Positions 8,480 through 16,749 of a stretch of DNA of 64,000 nt are shown here, piece after piece. The stretch comes from Hyphomicrobium sp. MC1 (GTDB lineage: Bacteria; Pseudomonadota; Alphaproteobacteria; Rhizobiales; Hyphomicrobiaceae). Under the pieces are notes generated by a model. That model searched no databases. It was not told the origin of the DNA and saw only the letters and a program-made list of their open reading frames with translations. The position numbers and the translations under genes were made by a program. The stretch is taken from positions 3,534,001 to 3,598,000 of the forward strand of contig NC_015717.1 in assembly GCF_000253295.1 (NCBI RefSeq), given 5' to 3'. How positions within the stretch are numbered: position 1 is the first letter of the stretch; every line of letters starts with the position of its first letter.

Positions 8480-8850
8480 TCATGCTGGCTCCGCTATCCC
8501 GCTGGTCGTAGCCGCGACGGCCGCAGCGAACGCCGCACCAGAAGCGAGGAGAAATGCTGTGGCTGCGGACCCGACAACCACGTCGACAAAAGACGATACG
8601 AACTGACCGAGAAATATAGCGACCGAAAGATAAGCGAGGTTTTGTCCGCGCTGCGCCTAAGAGCTGTGTTGAACGGTCATGTGATTGACGAGTGGAACTG
8701 TCAGACTGAAGCCGATACCAAGCAACGTTCCTGCGATAGCGGTGAAGAGCGTCGCGTCCATCGTAGCCAAATCGATAAAGCTTAACCGCAAAGCCTCTCG
8801 CGCGATTTCCAATCCGTTTGCCGCTTCCCAACAAAAAAGTTGTCTTGAAC
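8480..8850 (-). pseudogene. Relic of an MFS transporter C-terminus with an in-frame stop
   Basis: On the minus strand one frame reads GTLLGIGFSLTVPLVNHM, then TVQHSS, a TAG stop at about 8657-8659, and continues in the same frame AQRGQNLAYLSVAIFLGQ, FVSSFVDVVVG and further hydrophobic sequence to a TGA at 8480. The combination 'GIGFGLTVPLVNHMT ... RGxNLAYLSxAIFLGQF' is typical of the last three helices of drug-type MFS permeases. The remaining nine helices are absent upstream. It is therefore a truncated remnant with a nonsense codon, not a functional gene. Confidence 0.62.
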
Positions 8851-8898
8851 GGGTGTATAAGCGACCAGCCAACCTCCCTCGCTCGCATGGAGTTTTCG

Positions 8899-9186
8899 AT
8901 GACTATCGATTTATGGATCGGCGCCGGGGTTCTACTTGCGACGGCCGCGACCGACGCCGCCTACGTCATGTTCACGTCGTCCGTGGTCGCGCGTCGGCCG
9001 CTTTCCGCGGCCAACTGGAGCGGCATCTGGTATATGCTGTCGTCGTTCGCGGTCATCAGCTATACGAACAATTGGGTGTATGTCGCGTTCGCCGTCGTCG
9101 GGTCGTGGATCGGCGCGTATGTTACGCTCAAATACTTTCACAAAGAACCGAGCCACCCACCGGCGCCGTTACGGCCCGAAGCTTAG
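8899..9186 (+). CDS. Small membrane protein, three predicted helices
   Basis: A 95-residue protein with three hydrophobic stretches (DLWIGAGVLLATAATDAAYVMF, GIWYMLSSFAVISY, WVYVAFAVVGSWIGAYVTL) and a short proline-rich end. The start at 8899 is chosen because GGAG sits seven bases ahead; the frame is open 27 codons further upstream without reason to use it. It should sit in the inner membrane. I do not recognise the family and the neighbours (an MFS relic and a cupin gene) give no clear role. Confidence 0.7.
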   Translation: MTIDLWIGAGVLLATAATDAAYVMFTSSVVARRPLSAANWSGIWYMLSSFAVISYTNNWVYVAFAVVGSWIGAYVTLKYFHKEPSHPPAPLRPEA

Positions 9187-9206
9187 CCGCCCATCGGCTT
9201 ACCGGT

Positions 9207-9659
9207 TCACTCGGCCGCTGGCGATGTCTCCATGAGGCGGGCGATCGCCGCGTCGGCATACGTTTCAAGCTCCGGCAGAAGCACAACGCTTTCCTGCTCA
9301 TTCGGGTCGGTGCGAGCGATGACAGCCGATATGGGCTTGTTGCTCAGATTGATCGGAAGATGGGGCACACCCGCAGGGATGTAGAACAAGTCACCGGCTT
9401 TCGTAACGGCATGATACTGAAGCTTATCGCCGTAGAGGGCGATGGCTTCACCCTCCAGAACGTAGATCGCCGTCTCATGATTGGCATGCATGTGTGCCTT
9501 GGCCCGGCCGCCTGGCGGAATGGTCAGCAAGTGCATGCAAATGCTTTTCGAGCCTACCGTCTCAGCGGCGATGCCGCAGAAGTAGGTTAGACCCTGCTTG
9601 CCGTCATAGGTATCGTCGGGGCGCACAAGGTGGCAAATCTGTTCCGAAACGTCGCTCAT
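9207..9659 (-). CDS. Cupin domain protein
   Basis: A 150-residue single-domain cupin. The first motif is seen as GGRAKAHMHANHETAIYVLEG (two His and a Glu in the metal positions) and the second as GDLFYIPAGVPHLPIN with one His. Such proteins bind a divalent metal and act as small isomerases, dioxygenases or sensors; the substrate cannot be inferred. The start at MSDVSEQ has AAGGAG nine bases ahead; an ATG three codons earlier is too close to that site. Confidence 0.85.
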   Translation of the reverse strand: MSDVSEQICHLVRPDDTYDGKQGLTYFCGIAAETVGSKSICMHLLTIPPGGRAKAHMHANHETAIYVLEGEAIALYGDKLQYHAVTKAGDLFYIPAGVPHLPINLSNKPISAVIARTDPNEQESVVLLPELETYADAAIARLMETSPAAE

Positions 9660-9829
9660 CCCAATCATCTCCTTGTCGAGATAGGCCCGCCGGCTAATGC
9701 TGAATTTATGGGGTCTCAGCGATTTTGCCAGTCCCCCTCCGGCGTTGTTTCCCGCAATGATCGTACTGAAACTTTCCGAGGTCTCAAAAATATGTCGATA
9801 CGCTCACAGCTTCCGGATAATGAGACCGC

Positions 9830-10945
9830 ATGACGGCGTTTGACAGCGATTTCGAAATTTTCCTTGTCGTCCCCCCTGGGCTTGAGGCCGCACTGCGCGA
9901 CGAAGCGCGGGCGAACGGTTTCAAGAAGGCCGCAATCACGTCAGGCGGCGTGACCTTGCGGGGCGGTTGGCCGGACGTCTGGCGCGCCAATCTCGAACTC
10001 CGAGGCGCAACGCGCATTATCGCACGCATCGCGACGTTCAGGGCTTCGCATCTCTCTGAGCTTGATAAACGTGCGCGTAAGGTGGCGTGGGGCAGCGTCT
10101 TACGCCGGGACCGGCCTTTCCGTGTCGAAGCCTCATGCAAAAGTTCGAAGATCTACCACTCGGGCGCTGCCGAACAGCGCATCGAACGCGCAATCCGTGA
10201 GGAACTCGGCGCGCCATTTGATCCCGATGCTGCCGTTTGCATCAGAGCGCGGATCGAAAACGATTTCTGCACCATCGGTGTCGACACCTCAGGCGATCTT
10301 CTGCACAAGCGTGGACATAAGCAGGCCGTCAACAAGGCGCCGATGCGCGAGACGCTCGCGGCGCTGTTCTTGCGACTCTGCGGGTTTGATGGAGGTGAGC
10401 CCGTTGTCGATCCAATGTGCGGATCGGGCACGTTCGTCATCGAAGCAGCGGAAATCGCGGCGGCCCTAATGCCCGGACGCACACGTCATTTTGCCTTCGA
10501 AGAGCTGGTAAACTTCGACGCCGCAACGTGGCAGAAACTGCGCGACGCGCGAAAGCCAAAAGTGCCGACGGTGAAATTTTACGGTAGCGATCGCGATGCC
10601 GGGGCGATCAACATGAGCCGCGCCAACGCCCAGCGTGCGGGCGTTTCAGAGTTCACAGAATTTCGTCAGCAGGCGATTAGCGATCTCGCAGCGCCAGTCG
10701 GCCTACCCGGTCTCGTTATCGTCAATCCGCCGTACGGGGACCGCATCGGCAATAAGAAACAGTTGCACGCCTTGTATCGCTCACTGGGAGAGACATTGAA
10801 GGCGCGCTTTAACGGCTGGCGCGTGGGCGTCATTACGAACGAAGCGGCGCTCGCGACATCGACCGGTCTGCCATTTTCGAAACCGATTGGGCCAATCTCG
10901 CATGGCGGCCTGCGCGTTTCGCTGTACCTGACCGCCCCACTCTGA
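9830..10945 (+). CDS. THUMP-domain class I rRNA/tRNA methyltransferase (RlmL/YpsC type)
   Basis: A 371-residue protein. The N-terminal 160 residues are a ferredoxin-like plus THUMP RNA-binding region (YHSGAAEQRIERAIREELG, DLLHKRGHK). The C-terminal Rossmann domain binds S-adenosylmethionine through DPMCGSGTFVIEAAEIA and has the N6/N2-methyl transfer motif NPPYGDRIG. This layout is that of the guanine-N2 methyltransferase domain of RlmL (23S rRNA G2445) and its YpsC relatives. It lacks the second, RlmK-like domain of the E. coli fusion, as usual outside gammaproteobacteria. It is a likely single housekeeping gene. Confidence 0.85.
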   Translation: MTAFDSDFEIFLVVPPGLEAALRDEARANGFKKAAITSGGVTLRGGWPDVWRANLELRGATRIIARIATFRASHLSELDKRARKVAWGSVLRRDRPFRVEASCKSSKIYHSGAAEQRIERAIREELGAPFDPDAAVCIRARIENDFCTIGVDTSGDLLHKRGHKQAVNKAPMRETLAALFLRLCGFDGGEPVVDPMCGSGTFVIEAAEIAAALMPGRTRHFAFEELVNFDAATWQKLRDARKPKVPTVKFYGSDRDAGAINMSRANAQRAGVSEFTEFRQQAISDLAAPVGLPGLVIVNPPYGDRIGNKKQLHALYRSLGETLKARFNGWRVGVITNEAALATSTGLPFSKPIGPISHGGLRVSLYLTAPL

Positions 10946-10966
10946 CACACGGACGCAGGAGATAGA

Positions 10967-12226
10967 TTAAGCCGCCGATGCGTCTTCAACCTGATAGGAC
11001 TGCCACGTCGCGGGCCATTCGACGTGGCCCACGGCTGAAGCCGACGGACGCAGAACATCGGCTGTTTCGTCGCCAAGCTGAATGCTCAGAACATCCTGCT
11101 TGGCGTCGAGTTCTTCATGCCAATCTGCTAGCGACGCCGACAGATGGTACGTGCCGGACCGGAGCGGCAATGCCCGCGCGTGGCATCGGAGCGTGCCCGA
11201 AGTCATTCCCTTTGTGACTTCGTTGGACGCGTGGAAGCGATTGTCCGAGCCCCAAAGCGGCTCGCCCGTGTCGGCGCGAAGCATGACGCCACCGACCGGC
11301 TTCGAGATCGGTCGCGGCGAAATGAAGCTGATGTCGACAATCAATTCGCCGCCAACGAGCGCCTCTCGGTTCACGATGATCGAAGTAATCGAGGGATGCG
11401 AGAGGTTTGCGGTGAAAGAAATCGAGTTAGCCAAGCTGCTGGCGTTGATGTAACGCCGAGCGACGACTTCTACTGATGCATCGGTTGTGATCTTGCCGCC
11501 TTCCAGCAGCAGGCCGCGATTGCACAATGCCCTGACCGCTAAGAGATTGTGACTGACAAAGAGAACGGTGCGGCCTTGTCCAGCTACGTGCTTCATCTTA
11601 CCGAGGCACTTCTGCTGAAATTCGGCATCGCCGACGGCGAGAACTTCGTCGACCACCAAAATTTCCGGCTCCAGGTGCGCCGCGACTGCGAATGCGAGAC
11701 GAACGTACATACCGCTGGAGTAGCGCTTTACCGGTGTGTCGAGAAACTTCTCAACTTCCGAGAAGGCGACGATTTCATCAAACTTTCGGCGAATTTCGGC
11801 GTGTTTCATGCCAAGGATGGCGCCATTCAGATAGATATTTTCTCGCCCCGTCAGCTCAAGATGAAAGCCCGTTCCCACCTCAAGGAGGCTTGCGACGCGG
11901 CCTCGGATCTCAACTCTTCCTGCACTCGGCTCGGTGATCCGCGACAGGATTTTCAGCAGTGTCGATTTCCCCGCGCCGTTGCGCCCGACGATACCGACGA
12001 CGTCGCCACGTTTCAGTTCGAAAGAGACGTCTTTCAGCGCCCAGAAATCCTCGACCTGATCACCGGCAACGAGCTGCCGCCCTCGCGCGACATCCATTCC
12101 TGTCCGCGCCCAATGCTTCAAGGCCTTTACGGCGACATCGCGCAGGGCCGTGTAGCGCTCCGGTCGGTGATGGCCGATCAGATATTTTTTTGAGAGGCCT
12201 TCGGCACGGATGACAACATCACTCAT
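10967..12226 (-). CDS. Polysaccharide ABC exporter ATP-binding protein (Wzt type)
   Basis: A 419-residue protein. The nucleotide-binding domain is in the first 250 residues: Walker A GRNGAGKST, signature YSSGMYVRLAF and Walker B EILVVDEVLAVGD. The extra 165 residues (from about SISFTANLSHPS) match the beta-sandwich Wzt C-terminal domain, which in O-antigen exporters binds the finished glycan end. The start MSDVVIRAEG is the family N-terminus. The permease gene lies 22 bases upstream on the same strand, so the two form one exporter for a surface polysaccharide across the inner membrane. No glycosyltransferases are adjacent. Confidence 0.87.
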   Translation of the reverse strand: MSDVVIRAEGLSKKYLIGHHRPERYTALRDVAVKALKHWARTGMDVARGRQLVAGDQVEDFWALKDVSFELKRGDVVGIVGRNGAGKSTLLKILSRITEPSAGRVEIRGRVASLLEVGTGFHLELTGRENIYLNGAILGMKHAEIRRKFDEIVAFSEVEKFLDTPVKRYSSGMYVRLAFAVAAHLEPEILVVDEVLAVGDAEFQQKCLGKMKHVAGQGRTVLFVSHNLLAVRALCNRGLLLEGGKITTDASVEVVARRYINASSLANSISFTANLSHPSITSIIVNREALVGGELIVDISFISPRPISKPVGGVMLRADTGEPLWGSDNRFHASNEVTKGMTSGTLRCHARALPLRSGTYHLSASLADWHEELDAKQDVLSIQLGDETADVLRPSASAVGHVEWPATWQSYQVEDASAA

Positions 12227-12248
12227 CTCGGAAGCTCTTCCTGCGATC

Positions 12249-13073
12249 TTAGACGAGGTCAGCGAATGAGCGTTCGGTCCGGCGGAAGTATCTGATGCCG
12301 ATCCAAAGCATGAGCACGGTAACACCGAGACTTACCGACAGGTCTGGGAGGTAAAGTCTGCTGGCATCGCCCAGAAGGCACCATCGGAAGCCGTCAATCA
12401 CTCCAACCACAGGATTGAGACTGTACCAAACGCGAATATTCTCGGGCACCACCTCACTCGAGAAGCCGACCGGCGATACATAGAGTCCGAATTGAATGAC
12501 GAACGGAATGATGTATCGCATATCTCGGTATTTGACGTTGAGCGCCGTAATCAGGAGCGCCGGTCCGAGGCTCGCGGCAACTGCAAAAAGCATGAAGAAC
12601 GGTAGGAATATAATGTGCCAATTCGGCAGATAGCCGTACCAAGCCATCAACAAGAACAGGATTGTCAAGTTAGCGAGAAAATCGACGATTGCCACGACTC
12701 CGGCGGAAGCCGGAACGATCATCCGCGGGAAATAGACTTTGCTGATAACGTGCGCACTTGTGATCAAGCTGTTCGATGCTTCGCTCAGCACGCTCGAAAA
12801 CAAGAACCAGGGCAGCATTCCGGCGAATACGAGGATCGGATAGGGAACGCCTCCGTCGCTCGGCAGCTTTGCCAGCTTTCCAAACACAACGGTGAAAACG
12901 ATCATCGTCGAAAGTGGACGAATGATCGCCCAAGCAATACCGATGACGGTTTGCTTGTATCTGACCGCGATATCGCGCCACGCCAGAATGGCGAACAGCT
13001 CGCGATAATGCCAAAGGTCGGACCAATAGTTGCGTTCAGCGCGCCCCGCTTCGAGGACGAGCAAACGCGGCAT
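12249..13073 (-). CDS. Polysaccharide ABC exporter permease (Wzm type)
   Basis: An ABC-2 permease of about 274 residues with six predicted membrane helices and the family features RDIAVRYKQTVIGIAWAI near the start, LVFAGMLPWFLFSSVLSE and NVKYRDMRYIIPF. Together with the ATPase gene 22 bases downstream it should export a lipid-linked glycan. The start is uncertain: MPRLLVLEAG at 13073 is used, but the frame is open to a GTG at 13163 and no convincing ribosome site precedes either. Confidence 0.85.
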   Translation of the reverse strand: MPRLLVLEAGRAERNYWSDLWHYRELFAILAWRDIAVRYKQTVIGIAWAIIRPLSTMIVFTVVFGKLAKLPSDGGVPYPILVFAGMLPWFLFSSVLSEASNSLITSAHVISKVYFPRMIVPASAGVVAIVDFLANLTILFLLMAWYGYLPNWHIIFLPFFMLFAVAASLGPALLITALNVKYRDMRYIIPFVIQFGLYVSPVGFSSEVVPENIRVWYSLNPVVGVIDGFRWCLLGDASRLYLPDLSVSLGVTVLMLWIGIRYFRRTERSFADLV

Positions 13074-13743
13074 TCGATCGGCTGGCGAAATCGGGTGTCT
13101 CTTCGATGTTTGTGTGAGGGAGAAACGCACGCATAAAATCGCGTCCAGCGGGTAAGCTGGCACGGCTTCGAAATGTGAAGGGGAAAATCTACCGAACTGC
13201 GGGTGAATCGCTTCACCTGACAGAGAAAACTGGCATCGGCCGTTTCAATCGCTGGAACGCAAACCGCGCCTGCAAATGCACTTGTGCAGAGCGTCGCGCC
13301 CAGCGTCAACGATTTTTTTAACCAATTTACCAGTTATCGCTGCGCATATGCTGCGCCGCTATCGCTATACGTCGAGATCGCATTTGGTGAGCATTGCTAC
13401 CCGACCGCATTTACCAAGTCGATGCATCGAGCCTCGCAAAACAAATACATGCAATACATACTATCTGTGTACGTTTTTCTATTTCCCTGTTCGGCCCCGA
13501 GGGATCTTTCTCTTGTTTGGGGTCTAAAAAAATACCCGACCAAAGATTGAGACACGCAGGATATTCAGCGCTTCAAATCAGTGGGCGATCTTTGTCGGAC
13601 GTTTAGAAACGATCCATCAACTTTGTTCGATATTTCGTCTGCGCAAGAGAATTCGTCTGTCTAAGGCTGAAGAGAGAGCCTCGAATTTTCTCCTAATTTG
13701 TTCACGAATTGAGCATTTATATCAAACTGGGGACGCCTCGATC
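13074..13743. other. AT-richer intergenic region
   Basis: Between the divergent exporter genes and the proline-rich membrane protein. Short overlapping frames at 13276-13606 show no domain. It should contain the promoters of both flanking genes; I could not pick out convincing elements. Confidence 0.5.
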
Positions 13744-14910
13744 GTGGTTGGCGAAACGCATATTCACGATATTGCGATTGCGGCGCGACGATTGCGTAAG
13801 ACGCGTTTGTTGCGGCATCAGAATGAGCGTGCGACTGAGGTGCACACGAACGATCTGCCGGTCTTTCTCGTCAATCCAACGCGCTTTCCAGAGCTTACGG
13901 AAGAGCCTGAACCTGAGCGTGATTTCCGCGCCAAGCTTGCGCTGCTTTATGCACAATCGGCTGCAGCGCTGGCGCCGTATGCCAACGCAATCAAAGCTCA
14001 CCTCGCCGGCCTTCGCACACATCTTTATGATCTTCCCGCTTTTTGGCGGCGCGACAGCGTCAAAGAACAAATTACAAAGCTCGCGGTCGCCGCATTCCTC
14101 GTCTCGCTCGCTCTTCTTTCGACGCTCGACCGTCCGCAACAGCCAATAAAGAACGCCAGAGCTGTCGCACTGGAGCCGCCACCACCGGCATTCGACCTCG
14201 ATCAAAGACTCGCCTTTGCGCAGAACCTTCGCGATCGGCTGCTCTCGAATGCCATCGCTCTCAGCATGCAGACGGCGACGCCGGCTCCTTTGCCGACACT
14301 CGCGCCTTTACCGATCGATCGCGACGCGGGCCAAATTTCAACCGAGGCCGAGCAATCTGAAACGCCAACTGTTGGCGGCGAGCAAGAGACGACCAGGATG
14401 GCGGTTCCACAAATCGCCGCCGATGACGACGCGAAGTGGCGTTTCCCATTCGATAGCCAGCCCTATGTCGCTGGCGGCCTGCCTCGATCGCCAGACGGCT
14501 CGTTTCGTGCCGAGCTCGCGATGTCGGATGTCATGACTGACAGAAGCAATCGGGCAAGCGTCGCTGAGAACGAGAATAAGGACGCGTCAGCCGCAGCGGT
14601 CCCAAAAGTAAAACAGAACAAGCCCACAAAGCGGAAGAAAGCCGTCGCGCAGAAACGGCGATCACCCCAGGACAATCAGATGACGGCGGCGGCGGCGCCA
14701 CAACCGACCGGCGTTCCTGGGGAACCCAATCTGCCGCCGCCGCCTATCTTGTTTTTTCTTGGAGCGCCGCCGCCGCAGTCTGCACAGCCGGTACAGACAC
14801 CGCCGTCAGCTGCGCCAGCGGCGACCAAGGCGCCGCCGCCAGCCCCGCCACCGGCAAACAAGCCGTGGGTTCCGAATTCGCTTTCGGACGTCTTCAAGGA
14901 CGCTTACTGA
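13744..14910 (+). CDS. Proline-rich single-pass membrane protein, unknown function
   Basis: A 388-residue protein starting with GTG. About 110 mostly charged residues are followed by one hydrophobic helix (LAVAAFLVSLALL, about residues 113-127), and then a long disordered part rich in Pro, Ala and Ser. It has a Lys/Arg patch (NKPTKRKKAVAQKRR) and the polyproline runs LPPPPILFFLG and KAPPPAPPPANKPW near the end. The topology, with a cytoplasmic N-part and a periplasmic proline-rich arm, resembles envelope-spanning proteins, but no known C-terminal domain is present. I recognise no family. The upstream ribosome site is weak, so the start is uncertain. Confidence 0.65.
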   Translation: MVGETHIHDIAIAARRLRKTRLLRHQNERATEVHTNDLPVFLVNPTRFPELTEEPEPERDFRAKLALLYAQSAAALAPYANAIKAHLAGLRTHLYDLPAFWRRDSVKEQITKLAVAAFLVSLALLSTLDRPQQPIKNARAVALEPPPPAFDLDQRLAFAQNLRDRLLSNAIALSMQTATPAPLPTLAPLPIDRDAGQISTEAEQSETPTVGGEQETTRMAVPQIAADDDAKWRFPFDSQPYVAGGLPRSPDGSFRAELAMSDVMTDRSNRASVAENENKDASAAAVPKVKQNKPTKRKKAVAQKRRSPQDNQMTAAAAPQPTGVPGEPNLPPPPILFFLGAPPPQSAQPVQTPPSAAPAATKAPPPAPPPANKPWVPNSLSDVFKDAY

Positions 14911-14935
14911 CGAAAGCCCGCGCCGCTGGCGCTAT

Positions 14936-15250
14936 TTACCCAACCTCGACTTCGCTGATCTGCAGAACCGGCGAGAGATCGGTGTAGTTAGGAATATCCG
15001 CCAGGATTTCTCGCGCATGCGGCCCGAAGCCTGACTGAAACGCCTCTACCGAGTCACAGAAAATGTGGCACATACCGATGTAGGTGGGCGGCGTACCGGG
15101 AGCTGCACCAGCAATCCCTCGATCAACCGTATAGTATTTGCAGGTATCGCCCATCTTTGCTTTGACCATGGGCATGTGCTTGTCGCGATAATAGTCGTGG
15201 TCAAACCGGGCATTGGGCGTGTTCGGATACATGACGCTGACTTTGATCAA
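14936..15250 (-). CDS. EthD family protein
   Basis: A 104-residue ferredoxin-like protein with the EthD pattern: IKVSVMYPNTPNARFDHDYYRDKHMPMVKAKMG at the start, the central YIGMCHIFCDSVEAFQSGF and the end DIPNYTDLSPVLQISEV. EthD proteins form dimeric alpha-beta barrels and are accessory to ring-oxidation or cytochrome P450 pathways; many members have no known reaction. It is followed on the same strand, 66 bases upstream of its start, by the luciferase-like monooxygenase gene, so the two may be co-transcribed. Confidence 0.88.
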   Translation of the reverse strand: MIKVSVMYPNTPNARFDHDYYRDKHMPMVKAKMGDTCKYYTVDRGIAGAAPGTPPTYIGMCHIFCDSVEAFQSGFGPHAREILADIPNYTDLSPVLQISEVEVG

Positions 15251-15316
15251 AGGGCGTTCCTTTCATTTTTTCACTGTCTTCAACGAACGCGGGCACACCA
15301 TCGCGACCGCGCTTAA

Positions 15317-16360
15317 TCACATTTGCTTCGCGAGTAAGGTACGAACCGCCGGCGCAACTTTAGTCCCGAGAAGCTCGATCGATTTCCTCATCGCAACGTA
15401 TTCTGCTGACGCAGAGCTCATTTGAAATGTGAAACGATCGACACCACCGAGGGCCTCGCTCGCCTCCACGATTTTCTTTGCGACAGTGGCGGGGTCACCA
15501 ATCAGGAAAGCGCCGCCCGGTCCACACATCGCCTCGAACTGCGCGCGCGAAACCGGCGACCAGCCCCTCTCTCGTCCGATGTCCGTGAACATCCGCGCCC
15601 AGCCAGGAAAGAAGGTGTCTTTCGCTTGGTCCACAGTATCCGCAACGAAGCCCATCGCATGGACGCCGACACGCAGACGTTCTTGTGGATGGCCGGCGCG
15701 CGCATAGGCTTGGCGGTAAAGATCGATGAGCGGGCGAAATCTACGAAACTCGCCACCAATGATAGCGACCATTAACGGCAGACCGAGTTCACCGGCGCGG
15801 GTGAACGATCTCGGCGTACCGCCAACGCCGATCCACACGGGCAGCACATCTTGATAGGGGCGTGGATAGATGCCTTGGCCGGAAAGCGCCGGGCGAAACT
15901 TTCCCGACCAATTTACATTTGTGCTCTCCCGTATCTTCAGGAGCAGCTCAATCTTCTCAGCAAAAAGAGCGTCATAATCTTCAAAGCGCATCCCAAAGAG
16001 CGGATAGGCTTCGCCGAAGGACCCGCGCCCGACGACGAGTTCGGCGCGTCCCTTCGATATCAGGTCGAGCGTGGCGAATTCCTGAAACACGCGAACGGGG
16101 TCGGCGGCGCTCAACACTGTTACGGCGCTGGTCAGTCGTATCGATTTGGTACGAGATGCGGCGGCCGCAAGGATGATCCCGGGAGCCGAATCGAGAAATT
16201 CGGGACGGTGGTGCTCACCAATGCCGAAGACATCGAGGCCTGCGCGATCCGCGACTCCAATTTCTTCCAGTAAATTCGCCAATCGGTCGGCCGGAGACAA
16301 AGTCTCGGCGGTCCCCGCCTCTGGCATGATTGCTGCAAAACTGTCTACGCCAATTTCCAT
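15317..16360 (-). CDS. LLM-class flavin-dependent oxidoreductase
   Basis: A 347-residue luciferase-like monooxygenase using reduced FMN or F420. The TIM-barrel family motifs are clear: FGIGEHHRPEFLDSAPGIILAAAASRT, SAVTVLSAADPVRVFQEFATLDLIS, GRAELVVGRGSF and GDPATVAKKI near the C-terminus. The substrate is not evident. It begins the two-gene run with the EthD gene. The ATG at 16358-16360 is the first in frame and fits the family start (MEIGVDSFA). Confidence 0.87.
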   Translation of the reverse strand: MEIGVDSFAAIMPEAGTAETLSPADRLANLLEEIGVADRAGLDVFGIGEHHRPEFLDSAPGIILAAAASRTKSIRLTSAVTVLSAADPVRVFQEFATLDLISKGRAELVVGRGSFGEAYPLFGMRFEDYDALFAEKIELLLKIRESTNVNWSGKFRPALSGQGIYPRPYQDVLPVWIGVGGTPRSFTRAGELGLPLMVAIIGGEFRRFRPLIDLYRQAYARAGHPQERLRVGVHAMGFVADTVDQAKDTFFPGWARMFTDIGRERGWSPVSRAQFEAMCGPGGAFLIGDPATVAKKIVEASEALGGVDRFTFQMSSASAEYVAMRKSIELLGTKVAPAVRTLLAKQM

Positions 16361-16542
16361 TCAGGCCCTTTCGGATCGAGTTCTTGTGCAATGCAGCGGC
16401 GGATTTCAACAAGCGAAGGCGACGTCCAGCCTCCCATCATGGGACAATTTCGCTGCGCCATTAACCACCTGTTTACGTTGTTCTTGATGGAGCACGGCAC
16501 CCGTTTTAGTCGCTTCAACATGTGTTTGCGTAGGAGACGTCC

Positions 16543-16722
16543 ATGCAATTTGTGGTCGATTGTTTCATCGTCATTTGGCACTGCGTCGGCGGTGGCGGTG
16601 CAGGCGATCCAGGAGGTCCGCACCCGGCTCCGGAAATCAATGCCGCCAGCAGCGTCGCAGCGATCGCGCTTCTCCTTAGCGTCGGCGCCATTGTCTATCG
16701 CCGCATGCAGCAAACACAGTAG
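16543..16722 (+). CDS. 59-residue VPEID-CTERM-like exosortase substrate candidate
   Basis: A 59-residue ORF. TAGGAG ends six bases before the ATG, and the TAG in that site is an in-frame stop, so the start is fixed. Residues 1-15 (MQFVVDCFIVIWHCV) are a short hydrophobic N-terminal segment. GGGGAGDPGGPHP (16-28) is a flexible linker. Residues 29-59 are a tripartite sorting tail: APEINAASS, a hydrophobic helix (VAAIALLLSVGAIVY) and the basic end RRMQQTQ. The tail follows the VPEID-CTERM pattern (V/A-P-E-I-D/N-A-A-S). The exosortase E/protease gene starts 27 bases after its stop, on the same strand. If both ends are cut, the mature peptide would be only about 15 residues, which is unusual for a sorted protein. 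Confidence 0.78.
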   Translation: MQFVVDCFIVIWHCVGGGGAGDPGGPHPAPEINAASSVAAIALLLSVGAIVYRRMQQTQ

Positions 16723-16749
16723 CGATAATCTGGCAGCCTCTGCCATCGC

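Noticed and set aside
8277..8888. Minus-strand ORF of 203 codons over the small peptide gene and the MFS relic
   Set aside because: It is in another frame than the MFS similarity, is full of Arg and Cys, and covers a well-supported gene on the other strand.
13276..13606. Overlapping plus-strand ORFs in the region before the proline-rich protein
   Set aside because: Three frames are open at once because the DNA is AT-richer; none has a domain or ribosome site.
15238..15250. TTTGATCAAAG as an FNR-type site before the EthD gene
   Set aside because: It lacks the four-base spacer of the FNR consensus and overlaps the start codon region.
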